Assembly (NCBI GenBank): GCA_036389295.1
Contig: DASVQB010000048.1
Coordinates: 10,259-74,258 of the forward strand
Length of the DNA: 64,000 nucleotides
Direction of reading: 5' to 3'
Source of the DNA: AC-37 sp036389295
GTDB taxonomy: Bacteria > Actinomycetota > Thermoleophilia > Solirubrobacterales > Thermoleophilaceae
Position 1 is the stretch's first letter, and each line of letters starts with the position of its first letter. The position numbers were made by a program, and so were the translations under genes. Under the pieces are notes generated by a model. It did no database searches. It had not been told where the DNA came from and worked only from the letters and a program-made list of their open reading frames with translations. Positions 43,301 to 50,570 of this stretch are shown in pieces.

Positions 43301-43497
43301 TGGGTCGAGAAGGCGAGGAACAGGATCGCGCCGGGCGGCGTCCCCTCGCGGACGAGGCGGGCGAAGCGCTCGACGAGCGTGGTCGTCTTGCCCGTCCCGG
43401 CAGCGCCGATCACGAGCAGCGGACCGTCCTGGTGAGCGACCGCCTCGAGCTGCTCCGCGCTCAGTTCGGCGCCCTCGTGCGGCATCCCGGCAAGCAT
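40330..43497 (-). CDS. UvrD/PcrA-type helicase fused to a PD-(D/E)XK Fe-S nuclease (AdnB/AddB-like)
   Basis: This 1055-aa protein has an N-terminal UvrD-like helicase with Walker A GAAGTGKT at 31-38, Walker B VLVDELQD and the later GRRIVAAAQAVVEA and VAMTRARETLVLSFA helicase motifs. The C-terminal 250 residues carry a RecB-type nuclease: SASDIETYRLCPLKYKFA, GRVDRVDRLPDGRHELIDYK and the C-x2-C-x5-C set CSFCDYRIVCP. The last set and the upstream Cys make a 4Fe-4S site as in AddB, AdnB and Cas4. Role: double-strand-break end processing. It lacks a partner gene beside it. The start is uncertain between ATG 43497 and ATG 43485. Confidence 0.88.
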   Translation of the reverse strand: MLAGMPHEGAELSAEQLEAVAHQDGPLLVIGAAGTGKTTTLVERFARLVREGTPPGAILFLAFSTQAAADVRERLELRIETPWEELWTCTFATFCARLLREEALEAGIDPFFVPVGPADRLALLLDRIDDLALRHHEIRGNPAPLLGSFVSRIDRLKEEMVGPADQRRYAESLAEAATDDAERAHAARELELARVYDRHEALLAERGALDSGDLVLRSFELLRSRPHVRRRLAERFGHVLVDELQDLDFGQATLLRLLSEEHGNVTAAGDDDESIHRVRGAARKNLEDFQREHPDARVVRLEQCHRSGRRIVAAAQAVVEASPCERIEKRVSADPGGKVRFWRCRSERAQAQRTALEVERLVTAGDVAPSEVCVLVRSVAADGPLVGSALEERGIPFRLADAAAYFQRSEVRDVLAWLRLLADPGDSGAVVRALSRPPVELRPVDIARLTQLSRRRKLDMISGIEAACESPGLSPEGRDRALSFLRVYRAASRAFEEMPPDRFVHRLIERIGLRRQQVFAAQADTVERLVNIAKLADLAAGYVRREPAGTSRDFARYLAAVAEAGLPEEEAAPPELPTAVQVMAVGAAKGREFDHVIVLGLSAARMPGPRREAPDAVPAALVRETPSGDAPEAVHEAAMRRLLHVAMTRARETLVLSFAETGERGAATRPSPFLEEARTALRGRIETVEEELFGPAEGLHSTFRMMRDELLDTVAQVGGRLGDMRLDTYLDVSRAVARYLELLKLAALIERTKGGQSVADAIGEVNELLLQGASPEQAELFRLSALDEYLLDTAGEQRGDAGGVRPDDTLEPFIPRRGEGLMLSASDIETYRLCPLKYKFARVFRIPQEPSINQRFGIVVHQVLERFHATGGGSLDDLMQLFAAAWRRSGFGDSSDDLQFRARAVAALRRYWELDRERQAEPVSFERSFSFRLGPHLVRGRVDRVDRLPDGRHELIDYKTGKPKTERELREDVQLSLYQMGAREAWGIETSAQSYYYVLDNRKVPVEHSDEELARVRDTVNAIADGIMAHRFEPKPSLELCSFCDYRIVCPAAEK

Positions 43498-43585
43498 ACG
43501 CGCGCGCAACGGGCGCCCGGCGGCGGGCGGCGGGCGGCGGGCGGCCGCGCGTCGAGGAGGGCCGGCCCGGGTAATCCCGCTGTTC

Positions 43586-44635
43586 ATGGCACGGCTGCGA
43601 AGGGTGGACTGCTCGGGCCCCGGGATGACCCGGCGGCGGCGCGGGCGCGGGTTCGAGCTCCTCGACCAGGAGGGGCGGCGCGTCGACGATCCCGAGGCCC
43701 TCGCGCGGGTCGCCGAGCTCGCGATCCCGCCGGCGTGGCGCGACGTCTGGATCTGCACGCACCCGATGGGCCACCTCCAGGCGACCGGCGTCGACGCGCG
43801 CGGCCGCAAGCAGTACCTGTACCACCCGAAGTGGCGCGAGCGGCGCGACCAGGAGAAGTTCGACTCGATGGTCGACTTCGCGCGCGCGCTGCCGGGGATG
43901 CGGCGGCGGGTCGCCCGGGACCTCGCGCGCGACGACGAGATCACGAGGCGGCGGGTGCTCGCGTGCGCCGTCCGGCTGCTGGACCGCGGGTTCTTCCGCG
44001 TCGGCGGCGAGGACTACGCGGTCGAGAACGAGACCTACGGCCTGGCCACGATCCGGAAGGACCACGTGCGCGTCGGGCGCGACACGATCACGTTCGACTA
44101 CCCGGCGAAGAGCGGGCAGCGCCGCGTCCAGTCGATCGTCGACCCCGTGGTGCACGACATCGTCGCCGAGCTGCGGCGGCGGCGTGGCGGCAGCCCCGAG
44201 CTGCTCGCCTACCGCGAGGGCCGGCGCTGGCGCGACGTGAAGTCGGCGGACGTGAACGCGTACGTGAAGGAGGTCACGGCCGGCGACTTCTCGGCCAAGG
44301 ACTTCCGGACCTGGAACGCGACCGTGCTGGCCGCCGTCGCGCTGGCCGTCTCGGGGCCGATGGCCGCGGCGTCGGCGACGGCGCGCAAGCGGGCCAAGGC
44401 GCGGGCGGTCAAGGAGGTGGCCCGCTACCTGGGGAACACCCCGGCGGTCTGCCGCGCCTCGTACGTCGACCCGCGGATCTTCGATCGCTTCGACGCCGGC
44501 CTCACGATCGGCGGCGTCCTGCCCGAGGTCGCCGACGCGGGCGACATGGACTCGCTCCACGGGCCGGTCGAGGAGGCGGTGCTCGACCTGATCGCGGAGG
44601 ACGTCGGGTCGAGCGCGCTCGAGAAGGTGGCGTAG
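43586..44635 (+). CDS. DNA topoisomerase IB
   Basis: This 349-aa enzyme relaxes supercoils through a 3'-phosphotyrosyl intermediate. RGRKQYLYHPKW at about 72-83 is the conserved DNA-binding strand. GGEDYAVENETYGLATIRKDH carries the first catalytic Arg. A KDFRTWNATV helix lies near 239, and the nucleophile is Tyr293 in CRASYVDPRI. Its size fits the poxvirus-like bacterial group. It is the first gene of a plus-strand run that continues with a 1-bp overlap into an HTH-membrane protein. Confidence 0.93.
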   Translation: MARLRRVDCSGPGMTRRRRGRGFELLDQEGRRVDDPEALARVAELAIPPAWRDVWICTHPMGHLQATGVDARGRKQYLYHPKWRERRDQEKFDSMVDFARALPGMRRRVARDLARDDEITRRRVLACAVRLLDRGFFRVGGEDYAVENETYGLATIRKDHVRVGRDTITFDYPAKSGQRRVQSIVDPVVHDIVAELRRRRGGSPELLAYREGRRWRDVKSADVNAYVKEVTAGDFSAKDFRTWNATVLAAVALAVSGPMAAASATARKRAKARAVKEVARYLGNTPAVCRASYVDPRIFDRFDAGLTIGGVLPEVADAGDMDSLHGPVEEAVLDLIAEDVGSSALEKVA

Positions 44636-45093
44636 TGGCGGGCGGCGGCCCGGGCCGGCTCGGCGAGGACCAGCGCGCGCTGCTCGAGCTGATGGTCGAG
44701 CGCGGGCTCGGCTACGACGCGCTGAGCCGGCTGCTCGGCGTGGACCGCGACGCCGTGCGCGAGCGGGCGCGGTCCGCGCTCGACGAGCTCGTCCCGGACG
44801 CGGTCGTCCGGCCGCCCGAGAGCGACCGCGCCGAGCTGACGGACTTCCTGCTCGAGCAGGGCTCCGGCGCGCCGGCGGCGCTCGGGACGCCGGACGGGCG
44901 CGAGTGGACGCGCGCGGCGTCGGCCGGGCTGCGGTCCCTGGCCGAGCCGGGGGCCTCGGCGGCGGCGAAGCCCGCGGAGCCGGTCGGGTCCGCGTGGCGC
45001 CTGCCGGAGCTCGTCGTGCCGTTCGCCGTGTACGTCCTGCTGATCGCGGGCGGTCTCGTCACCTACGCCGTCATCGGGCTGACGCACCACTGA
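44635..45093 (+). CDS. HTH-domain single-pass membrane protein (152 aa)
   Basis: This gene starts at GTG that shares a base with the topoisomerase stop (TAGTG). Residues about 10-50 form a helix-turn-helix of the sigma-70 region 4 type (ELMVERGLGYDALSRLLGVD). A disordered acidic linker and one C-terminal transmembrane helix (about 125-146) follow. This order, cytosolic HTH tethered to the membrane, suggests a membrane-linked transcription factor or anti-sigma-like protein. No known family is identified. Translation is coupled to topoisomerase IB. Confidence 0.7.
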   Translation: MAGGGPGRLGEDQRALLELMVERGLGYDALSRLLGVDRDAVRERARSALDELVPDAVVRPPESDRAELTDFLLEQGSGAPAALGTPDGREWTRAASAGLRSLAEPGASAAAKPAEPVGSAWRLPELVVPFAVYVLLIAGGLVTYAVIGLTHH

Positions 45094-45095
45094 TC

Positions 45096-45785
45096 GTGCG
45101 CTACGTCCGCAACAGCAGCCTCTCCCTGTTCTTCCTGGCGCTGTTCCTCGGCGCGCTGGTCGGTCAGGCGCTCGTCGGGCACGAGCTCTACAACGACGAG
45201 GAGGTCCAGCACGCGCGGCTTCTCCACGAGGAGCCGGAGACGATCTCGCTCGGCCGCTACGTCGTGTCGTCGGACTTCGGGAACTCGGTGATGGAGAACT
45301 GGCAGTCCGAGTACCTCCAGTTCGCCCTGTTCGTCCTCGCGACCGTCTGGCTGCTCCAGCGCGGCTCGACCGAGTCGAAGGAGCTCGAGCAGGCGGGCGG
45401 GGAGTCGGACGAGGACCAGCGGCTGGGCGAGCACCCGGACGCGCGATCGCCGGTCTGGGCGCGCGCCGGCGGGCTGCGGACGTGGGTCTACTCGAACTCG
45501 CTGCTGCTGGTGATGGGGCTGATCTTCGTCTGCTCGTGGCTCGCGCAGTCGGTCACCGGCTGGAGCGAGTTCAACGCGAACCAGATCGAGCACGAGACCG
45601 CGACGGTGTCCTGGATCGGGTACGTCGGGTCGGCGCGCTTCTGGGAGGCGACGTTGCAGAACTGGCAGTCGGAGTTCCTGGCGGTCGGGTCGATGGCGGT
45701 GTTGTCGATCTTCCTGCGCCAGCGGGGGTCGGCGCAGTCGAAGCCGGTGGGGGCGTCGCACGAGGAGACGAGCACGGAGGGATAG
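45096..45785 (+). CDS. DUF6766 family membrane protein
   Basis: This 229-aa protein opens with VRYVRNSSLSLFFLALFLGA and contains two similar halves. Each half has a transmembrane helix, an extracellular E.N.xQ.EH segment and an ENWQSEYLQ or QNWQSEFLAV motif, followed by another helix and a LQRGS.ESK end. This duplicated pattern is DUF6766, a family of unknown function common in actinobacteria. It lies 2 bp after the HTH-membrane gene and just before a HAD hydrolase. The start is GTG. Confidence 0.85.
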   Translation: MRYVRNSSLSLFFLALFLGALVGQALVGHELYNDEEVQHARLLHEEPETISLGRYVVSSDFGNSVMENWQSEYLQFALFVLATVWLLQRGSTESKELEQAGGESDEDQRLGEHPDARSPVWARAGGLRTWVYSNSLLLVMGLIFVCSWLAQSVTGWSEFNANQIEHETATVSWIGYVGSARFWEATLQNWQSEFLAVGSMAVLSIFLRQRGSAQSKPVGASHEETSTEG

Positions 45786-45787
45786 CG

Positions 45788-46444
45788 ATGGCGGGCGCAG
45801 CGATACTCGACGTCGACGGGACGCTCGTCGACACCAACTACCAGCACGCGGTCGCGTGGTACCGGGCGTTCCGCCAGCACGGGATCGTGCTGCCGGTATG
45901 GCGGATCCACCGCCACATCGGGATGGGCGGCGACCAGCTCGTGGCGGCGCTGACCGACGAGGCCACCGACGAGGAGAAGGGCGAGGACGTTCGCACCGCC
46001 GAGAAGGCGCTGTACATGGCGCTGATCGAGGAGGTCGAGCCGATGGAGGGCGCGCGGGAGCTGATCCAGCGGCTGCGCGACGGGGGCCGGTCCGTCGTGC
46101 TCGCCAGCTCGGCGAAGGAGGACGAGGTCGAGCACTACCTCGACCTGCTCGACGCGCGCGACCTGGCCGACGACTGGACGACCTCGGCCGACGTCGAGGC
46201 GACGAAGCCCGAGCCCGACCTCGTGGTGGCGGCGCTCGAGAAGGCGGGGGTCTCGGCCGACGAGGCGGCGATGCTCGGGGACACGCCGTGGGACTGCGAG
46301 GCGGCGCGGCGGGCCGGCGTCCCGACCGTGGCGCTGATGACCGGCGGCTTCTCGGAGCAGGAGCTCCGCGACGGCGGCGCGGTCGCGGTCTTCGAGTCGA
46401 TCCCGGCGCTGCTCGACGGGTTGGACGAGACGCCGCTGGGGTAG
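45788..46444 (+). CDS. HAD-superfamily hydrolase (beta-phosphoglucomutase-like)
   Basis: This 218-aa enzyme has HAD motif I LDVDGTLVDT at about 7-16, motif II SVVLASSAK near 101, motif III lysine in ATKPEPDLV and motif IV MLGDTPWDCEAA with two Asp/Glu residues. A helical cap follows motif I (HIGMGGDQLVAALTDE), as in PGM-like phosphatases. Substrate unknown. The ATG overlaps none of the DUF6766 stop but lies 2 bp after it, with GGAGGG upstream. Confidence 0.92.
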   Translation: MAGAAILDVDGTLVDTNYQHAVAWYRAFRQHGIVLPVWRIHRHIGMGGDQLVAALTDEATDEEKGEDVRTAEKALYMALIEEVEPMEGARELIQRLRDGGRSVVLASSAKEDEVEHYLDLLDARDLADDWTTSADVEATKPEPDLVVAALEKAGVSADEAAMLGDTPWDCEAARRAGVPTVALMTGGFSEQELRDGGAVAVFESIPALLDGLDETPLG

Positions 46445-46495
46445 CCGGGGGCCGGGGGGCGCCCACGACGCCGCCGGATCCGCCACGATTCCGGC

Positions 46496-47680
46496 GTGCC
46501 GTTCTGGCGGCGACAGGAGGAGGAGCCGAGCCCGCAGAGCCGGGTGGGGCGCTCGTCGACCCTGCCGGTGCCCTCGCGCGGGGCGGAGCGGCGGCCGGCG
46601 GAGTCGCGGTCGGGGGGAGGGGCGGCAGCGGCGCGGCCGGCGCCTCGTGCCGCCGAGGTCGCTCCGATGCCAGTGCGGCCGGCGACGCGTGCGTCCGAGG
46701 TCGCTCCGAGGCCGATGCGGCCGGCGGCGCGTGCCTCGGAGGTCTCTCCGCCGGCTCGGCCGGCGCCTGGTGCGTCCGGGGCGCCGGCGGTCCCGAGCAC
46801 GTCGCCGGCGCCGCGACCTCCGGGGGCGCCGCCGATGGCGCAGCCGCCGCAGCCGCACCGGTCCGGCGCGCCGCCGGTCCCGCCTGGGCAACCCGGCTCG
46901 TGGGAGCCTGCGCCCGCCCCGCCCGCCCGCGATCCGTGGTCGCTGCCCCAGCCGGGGCGTCCTCCCACCTTCGGCACCACGCCGTCCAGGCCCCCGCCGC
47001 CGCCAGCCCCCGGACGGCGCCCGCCGCAGTACGGGTCGGCCACCCCGTTCCGCTTCCGGCGCAGGCGTGCGTTCCGGGTCGCGCGCCTGGTCGGCTTCGT
47101 CTGGGTGCTCGGCGTGATCGGGGCGGTCGTGTTCACGATCTCGAAGGTCGAGGACGTGCTCGACGACACGGTGGGCTCGATCGGCGACGGGTCGGGCTCG
47201 GGGCCCTCGGGCGGGCCGCGCAACGGCGACGGACGGGGCGGCTCACTGGTCCGGCGCGGCCGGTTCGCCAAGGCGATGCGAGTGCTGGCCCGCGAGGTCG
47301 GGCCCGAGGCCCGCGTGTGGGTGCTGCGCGTCTCGCCCGACCAGGTCCACGCGGTCGTGGTGAGGCCCGGCGGGCAGCGTCGCACGGTCCAGATCAGGCC
47401 GGACATGTCGACGAGTTCCTTCCAGTTCGGGTCCGGCAACCAGCGCGGAATCCCGATCCGCCGGATCCCCGTCGCCGCACCGGAGCGGATCGTCCGCAGG
47501 GCGGCCCGGCTGAACCACCAGCGCGGCGGCGCGGTCGGCTACCTGGCGCTCACCATCAGCCCGATCGACGGCGAGGGCACGTGGTCGTGCTTCTTCACGT
47601 CGGGCGGCACCGACCCACCGGTCCTGTCGAACCTGGCAGGGACGAGGGTCTACCGGGCGGGCGAGCTGCCGCCGTCCTGA
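46496..47680 (+). CDS. Proline-rich membrane protein with extracytoplasmic domain (394 aa)
   Basis: Not recognised. It starts at GTG (VPFWRRQEEE). Residues 10-180 are Pro/Ala/Arg-rich and include a three-fold imperfect repeat of the form RPA.RASEV.P. A single transmembrane helix (about 198-218) follows after FRRRRAFRVA. The extracytoplasmic C-terminal ~150 residues hold FAKAMRVLAREVGPEARVWV and a later YLALTISPIDGEGTWSCFF strand with one Cys. The disordered N-half would be cytosolic. Confidence 0.7.
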   Translation: MPFWRRQEEEPSPQSRVGRSSTLPVPSRGAERRPAESRSGGGAAAARPAPRAAEVAPMPVRPATRASEVAPRPMRPAARASEVSPPARPAPGASGAPAVPSTSPAPRPPGAPPMAQPPQPHRSGAPPVPPGQPGSWEPAPAPPARDPWSLPQPGRPPTFGTTPSRPPPPPAPGRRPPQYGSATPFRFRRRRAFRVARLVGFVWVLGVIGAVVFTISKVEDVLDDTVGSIGDGSGSGPSGGPRNGDGRGGSLVRRGRFAKAMRVLAREVGPEARVWVLRVSPDQVHAVVVRPGGQRRTVQIRPDMSTSSFQFGSGNQRGIPIRRIPVAAPERIVRRAARLNHQRGGAVGYLALTISPIDGEGTWSCFFTSGGTDPPVLSNLAGTRVYRAGELPPS

Positions 47681-47713
47681 GCGCAGCCGGCGCCCGGGTC
47701 CACTCGATCCGCG

Positions 47714-47914
47714 TCAGGCCGACTCGAGCGGCGGGACCGCGTGGACGCCGTCCGGCCGCCGCTCCCCGTGCTCGGGATCGATGCCGCAGCTCAGGTGGAC
47801 GAACGCACCGTCCATCCGGACGAAGTTGTCGCTGAACCGCACCGTCCGTTCGCAGAGCGGGCAGCGCCCGAGCCGGCGGTCCGTCAACGAGACGACGTTG
47901 TCGTGCCCGCCCAC
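47714..47914 (-). CDS. Small zinc-knuckle protein, second of a pair (66 aa)
   Basis: This 66-aa protein starts at a GTG that shares one base with the preceding stop (TAGTG), so the two genes are coupled. The only ordered part is CPLC (about residues 19-22), 18 residues, then HLSC: a C-x2-C-x18-H-x2-C metal site identical in spacing to the upstream gene. It looks like a LIM-like or treble-clef knuckle used for protein contact rather than catalysis. No other family assignment is possible. Confidence 0.75.
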   Translation of the reverse strand: MGGHDNVVSLTDRRLGRCPLCERTVRFSDNFVRMDGAFVHLSCGIDPEHGERRPDGVHAVPPLESA

Positions 47915-48090
47915 TACGACCGCCCGGCCTGTCCGCGATAGCCGACGCAGTCCGGATGGAACCAAAGCGTCCGCAGCCGCACGTTCGGCGGCGCCGGCTC
48001 GACCGGCCGGCCACACGAGAAGCACGTGTTCGCCCGGGCGGCGAGGAGCCGGCGGACGGCTTGGAGCCGCGTGCTCGTGACTCGATCCAT
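47914..48090 (-). CDS. Small zinc-knuckle protein, first of a pair (58 aa)
   Basis: This 58-aa protein is preceded by AGGAGGT 4 nt before ATG, the best ribosome site in the region, which decides the start. It reads MDRVTSTRLQAVRRLLAARA then CFSC, 18 residues and HPDC, ending YRGQAGRS. The C-x2-C-x18-H-x2-C site matches the following gene exactly, so the pair are paralogues. The N-terminal basic helix could contact nucleic acid. Function unknown; a transcriptional accessory or RNA-binding role is speculative. Confidence 0.8.
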   Translation of the reverse strand: MDRVTSTRLQAVRRLLAARANTCFSCGRPVEPAPPNVRLRTLWFHPDCVGYRGQAGRS

Positions 48091-48193
48091 GACGACCTCC
48101 TTGCTTCGTTCGGAGGTCCGCCCGATGGCCTGCGAGCCACCCCGTCCCCACCTGGTTTCAGCGCTCCCGGCACCCGAGGGACGAGTGCGAGGC

Positions 48194-48272
48194 GGGTTGT
48201 AGGTGCCCGGGGCGGGGCTACCCCAAACGGTGGCGGCTGGTCCCCTGTCGGTTTGGCGCGGCGGTACAACCC
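48194..48272 (-). other. Nested inverted repeats in the leader of the zinc-knuckle genes
   Basis: The outer arms GGGTTGTA (48194-48201) and TACAACCC (48265-48272) enclose inner arms CCAAAC (48223-48228) and GTTTGG (48251-48256). The structure lies in the 284-nt stretch between tRNA-Ile and the knuckle gene pair, in the sense of the likely transcript. It could be a structured RNA or a regulatory leader. I could not match it to a riboswitch class I know. The rest of this stretch shows no gene. Confidence 0.45.
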
Positions 48273-48374
48273 AACCCCGCCCGTCGGAGGTCCGGCAGGC
48301 CGCGCCGTAGATCCCCTGTCGCGCGCTGCCTGCCGCCGTGGGTCTCGTGCTCCCCGCCGCGAGCCTCGGAACGA

Positions 48375-48448
<74 letters not shown>

Positions 48449-48578
48449 GAGAGCCGCGATTCTAGCGGCGGGTCCGGGGGTGTCGGAGGGGCCGGTCGGA
48501 CGTGCAGAACCGAGGAGTCCGGGGCCGCGCAGGAGCGGACCGGCGCTAAGCGCAACCGAGGACGTTGGGATCCGGCGG

Positions 48579-49655
48579 TTAGCGGCCGCCCGCGTTGCGG
48601 CGGAGTATCCGCTCCGCGACCTCGACTCCCTCCCGCGGGTGGTCGAGGTCGAACTCGACCCGGTAGCCGCCGTGGCGGGGGCGCACGCGGACCTCTCGGC
48701 CGAGCGCGGCGGAGAGGGCGTCGGACGCCGCCGCCAGCGAGTCCTCGAGGTCGGGGTGGATGACGATCGGCTCGCGCGGGCCGCGGTCGCGGCCCGCCTC
48801 GCGGGCGCGCTCCTCTGTTGTGCGGACCGACCAGCCCTCGTCGCGCGCGCGGCGTGCCAGGCGCAGGCGATCGGCGTGGTCCTTGCACACGAGCAGGCCG
48901 CGGCCGTGGCCGCCCGACAGCTCCCCGCGCTCGATCATCGCCAGCACCTCGTCGGGCAGCTCGAGCATCCGGATCATGTTCGAGACGGCGGTCCGGCCGC
49001 GGCCGACGCGGCGACCGACCTCCTCCTTGCTCATCCCGAGGTCGTCGACGAGCGTGGCGCACGCGCGCGCCTCCTCGACGGCGTTCAGGTCCTCGCGCGC
49101 CATGTTTTCGATCAGCGCCAGCTCGAGCCGCTCCGCCTCGGCCGTCTCGCGGACGATCGCCGGGATCGTCTCCAGCCCGGCCATCCGCGCCGCCCGCAGG
49201 CGGCGCTCGCCGGCGACGAGCTCGTAGGTCCCGCCGGCGAGCGGGCGGACCACCACCGGCTGGAGCACCCCGCGGGCCTCGATCGAGCGGGACAGGCTCA
49301 CGAGGGCGTCCTCGTCGAACTCGCTCCGCGGCTGGCTCGGGTTCGGGCGGACCAGCTGGACGGCGACCTCGCGCAGCCCGGCCTCGGGGCCGGGACCGCT
49401 CGACAGGATCGCCTTGAGGCCGCGCCCCATCCCGCGCTGCCGGGCGGCGCCCGGCGCGCCGGGGCCTGGGCGGCCGCCACCGTCCTGCGCGCCGGGTGCG
49501 TCGTCGTCCTCCGACATGCGGGTGGGCCCGGCCGCCTGGCCGGTCGGCCGAGCGGGCATGCCCGGCCAGACGGGCTCGCGGGCGGGGGCGGGCGGGCGGG
49601 CGGGATCGCCTCCGGGGCTCGGCTCCGGCGCCGGCTTTCGTGCTGGCTCAGCCAC
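48579..49655 (-). CDS. parB: Chromosome-partitioning protein ParB
   Basis: This 358-aa protein has a 75-residue disordered N-terminus, longer than most. The CTPase/ParB-N core has VQLVRPNPSQPRSEFDEDAL, the GERRLRAARMAGL box near 170 and ENMAREDLNAVEEA. A KorB-like HTH (MSKEEVGRRVGRGRTAVSNM) near 215 binds parS, and a C-terminal dimerisation region follows. It overlaps parA by 8 bp. Candidate parS sites lie 1.7 kb away (51351 and 51389). The CTP switch residues appear intact. Confidence 0.96.
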   Translation of the reverse strand: MAEPARKPAPEPSPGGDPARPPAPAREPVWPGMPARPTGQAAGPTRMSEDDDAPGAQDGGGRPGPGAPGAARQRGMGRGLKAILSSGPGPEAGLREVAVQLVRPNPSQPRSEFDEDALVSLSRSIEARGVLQPVVVRPLAGGTYELVAGERRLRAARMAGLETIPAIVRETAEAERLELALIENMAREDLNAVEEARACATLVDDLGMSKEEVGRRVGRGRTAVSNMIRMLELPDEVLAMIERGELSGGHGRGLLVCKDHADRLRLARRARDEGWSVRTTEERAREAGRDRGPREPIVIHPDLEDSLAAASDALSAALGREVRVRPRHGGYRVEFDLDHPREGVEVAERILRRNAGGR

Positions 49656-50406
49656 GGGCGGCCACCTCCTTCGCGAGTTGCAGGTACGCGACCGATCCGG
49701 AGCAGCGCGGGTCGTGCCTCGTGACCGGCACGCCGAAGCTCGGCGCCTCGCCGATCCGGACGTTCCGCGGGATCACCGAGTCGAAGACCAGCTCCGGGAA
49801 GTGCTCGCGGAGCTCCGCCTCGACGTCCTGGGCGAGCCGGGTGCGGCCGTCGTGCATCGTGAGCACGAGCCCCGACACCGAGAGGCGCGGGTTCAGCTCG
49901 CGCTGGATCAGGGAGAGCGTGTCGAGCAGCCCGGCGAGGCCCTCGAGCGCGAAGTACTCCGTCTGGACGGGGACGATCACCCGATCTGTGGCCACCAGCG
50001 CGTTGACGGTCAAGGGACCGAGGGAGGGGGGACAGTCGAGGATCGTGAAGAGGTACCGCTCGCGGAACCCCTCGAGCGCGTCGCGAAGCAGGGTCTCCGA
50101 TCCGGGCTCGCGAGGCAGCTCCACGCTCGCGCCCGCGAGGTCGGGCGAGGCGGGAGCCAGCCAAAGGCCGGCGACGTCGGTCGCCACGACTGCGTCCTCC
50201 AGCGGGCCCTCGCCCGAGAGGCACGTGTAGACGTTCGGCTCGAGGTCCTTGGCCACCCCCAGCGCGACCGTGGCGTTGCACTGCGGGTCGAGGTCCACGA
50301 GCAGCGTCTGGTACCCCGCGTCCGCGACGCAGGCGGCGAGGTTCACGGCGGTGGTGGTCTTGCCCACCCCACCCTTCTGGTTGGCGACGGCGTAGACGAT
50401 TCCCAT
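49648..50406 (-). CDS. parA: Chromosome-partitioning ATPase ParA/Soj
   Basis: This 252-aa deviant Walker ATPase has KGGVGKTTTAVNLAA at about 10-24 with the signature lysine, DLDPQCNATVALG near 39 and FTILDCPPSLGPLTVNA. It has the short form without an N-terminal HTH, as expected for chromosomal Soj proteins. ATG start at 50406. With ParB and parS it segregates the newly replicated origin and is normally regulated by that complex. The 164 bp between it and rsmG show no gene. Confidence 0.96.
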   Translation of the reverse strand: MGIVYAVANQKGGVGKTTTAVNLAACVADAGYQTLLVDLDPQCNATVALGVAKDLEPNVYTCLSGEGPLEDAVVATDVAGLWLAPASPDLAGASVELPREPGSETLLRDALEGFRERYLFTILDCPPSLGPLTVNALVATDRVIVPVQTEYFALEGLAGLLDTLSLIQRELNPRLSVSGLVLTMHDGRTRLAQDVEAELREHFPELVFDSVIPRNVRIGEAPSFGVPVTRHDPRCSGSVAYLQLAKEVAARG

Positions 50407-50570
50407 CGGCGGCGACCGTAGCGGCGGGCGCGGTCGGAAGCGGTTTGCGAGGACTTCGCCGCGGGGACGCGGGTTCCTCCTGCGCGGCGGGGCGGGCCCT
50501 CCTGGGCGGAGGGGGGCGGGGGTCTCCAGCGCGGACACTCGGTCGAGCGGCCGCTCGCCGCCGGGAGTGC

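Noticed and set aside
40120..43500. Long plus-strand open frame opposite the helicase-nuclease
   Set aside because: Antisense shadow; only its 3' end after 44635 is a real gene (the HTH-membrane protein).
48194..48272. Known riboswitch
   Set aside because: The paired arms do not match any class consensus that I could recall, so it is listed only as structured sequence.
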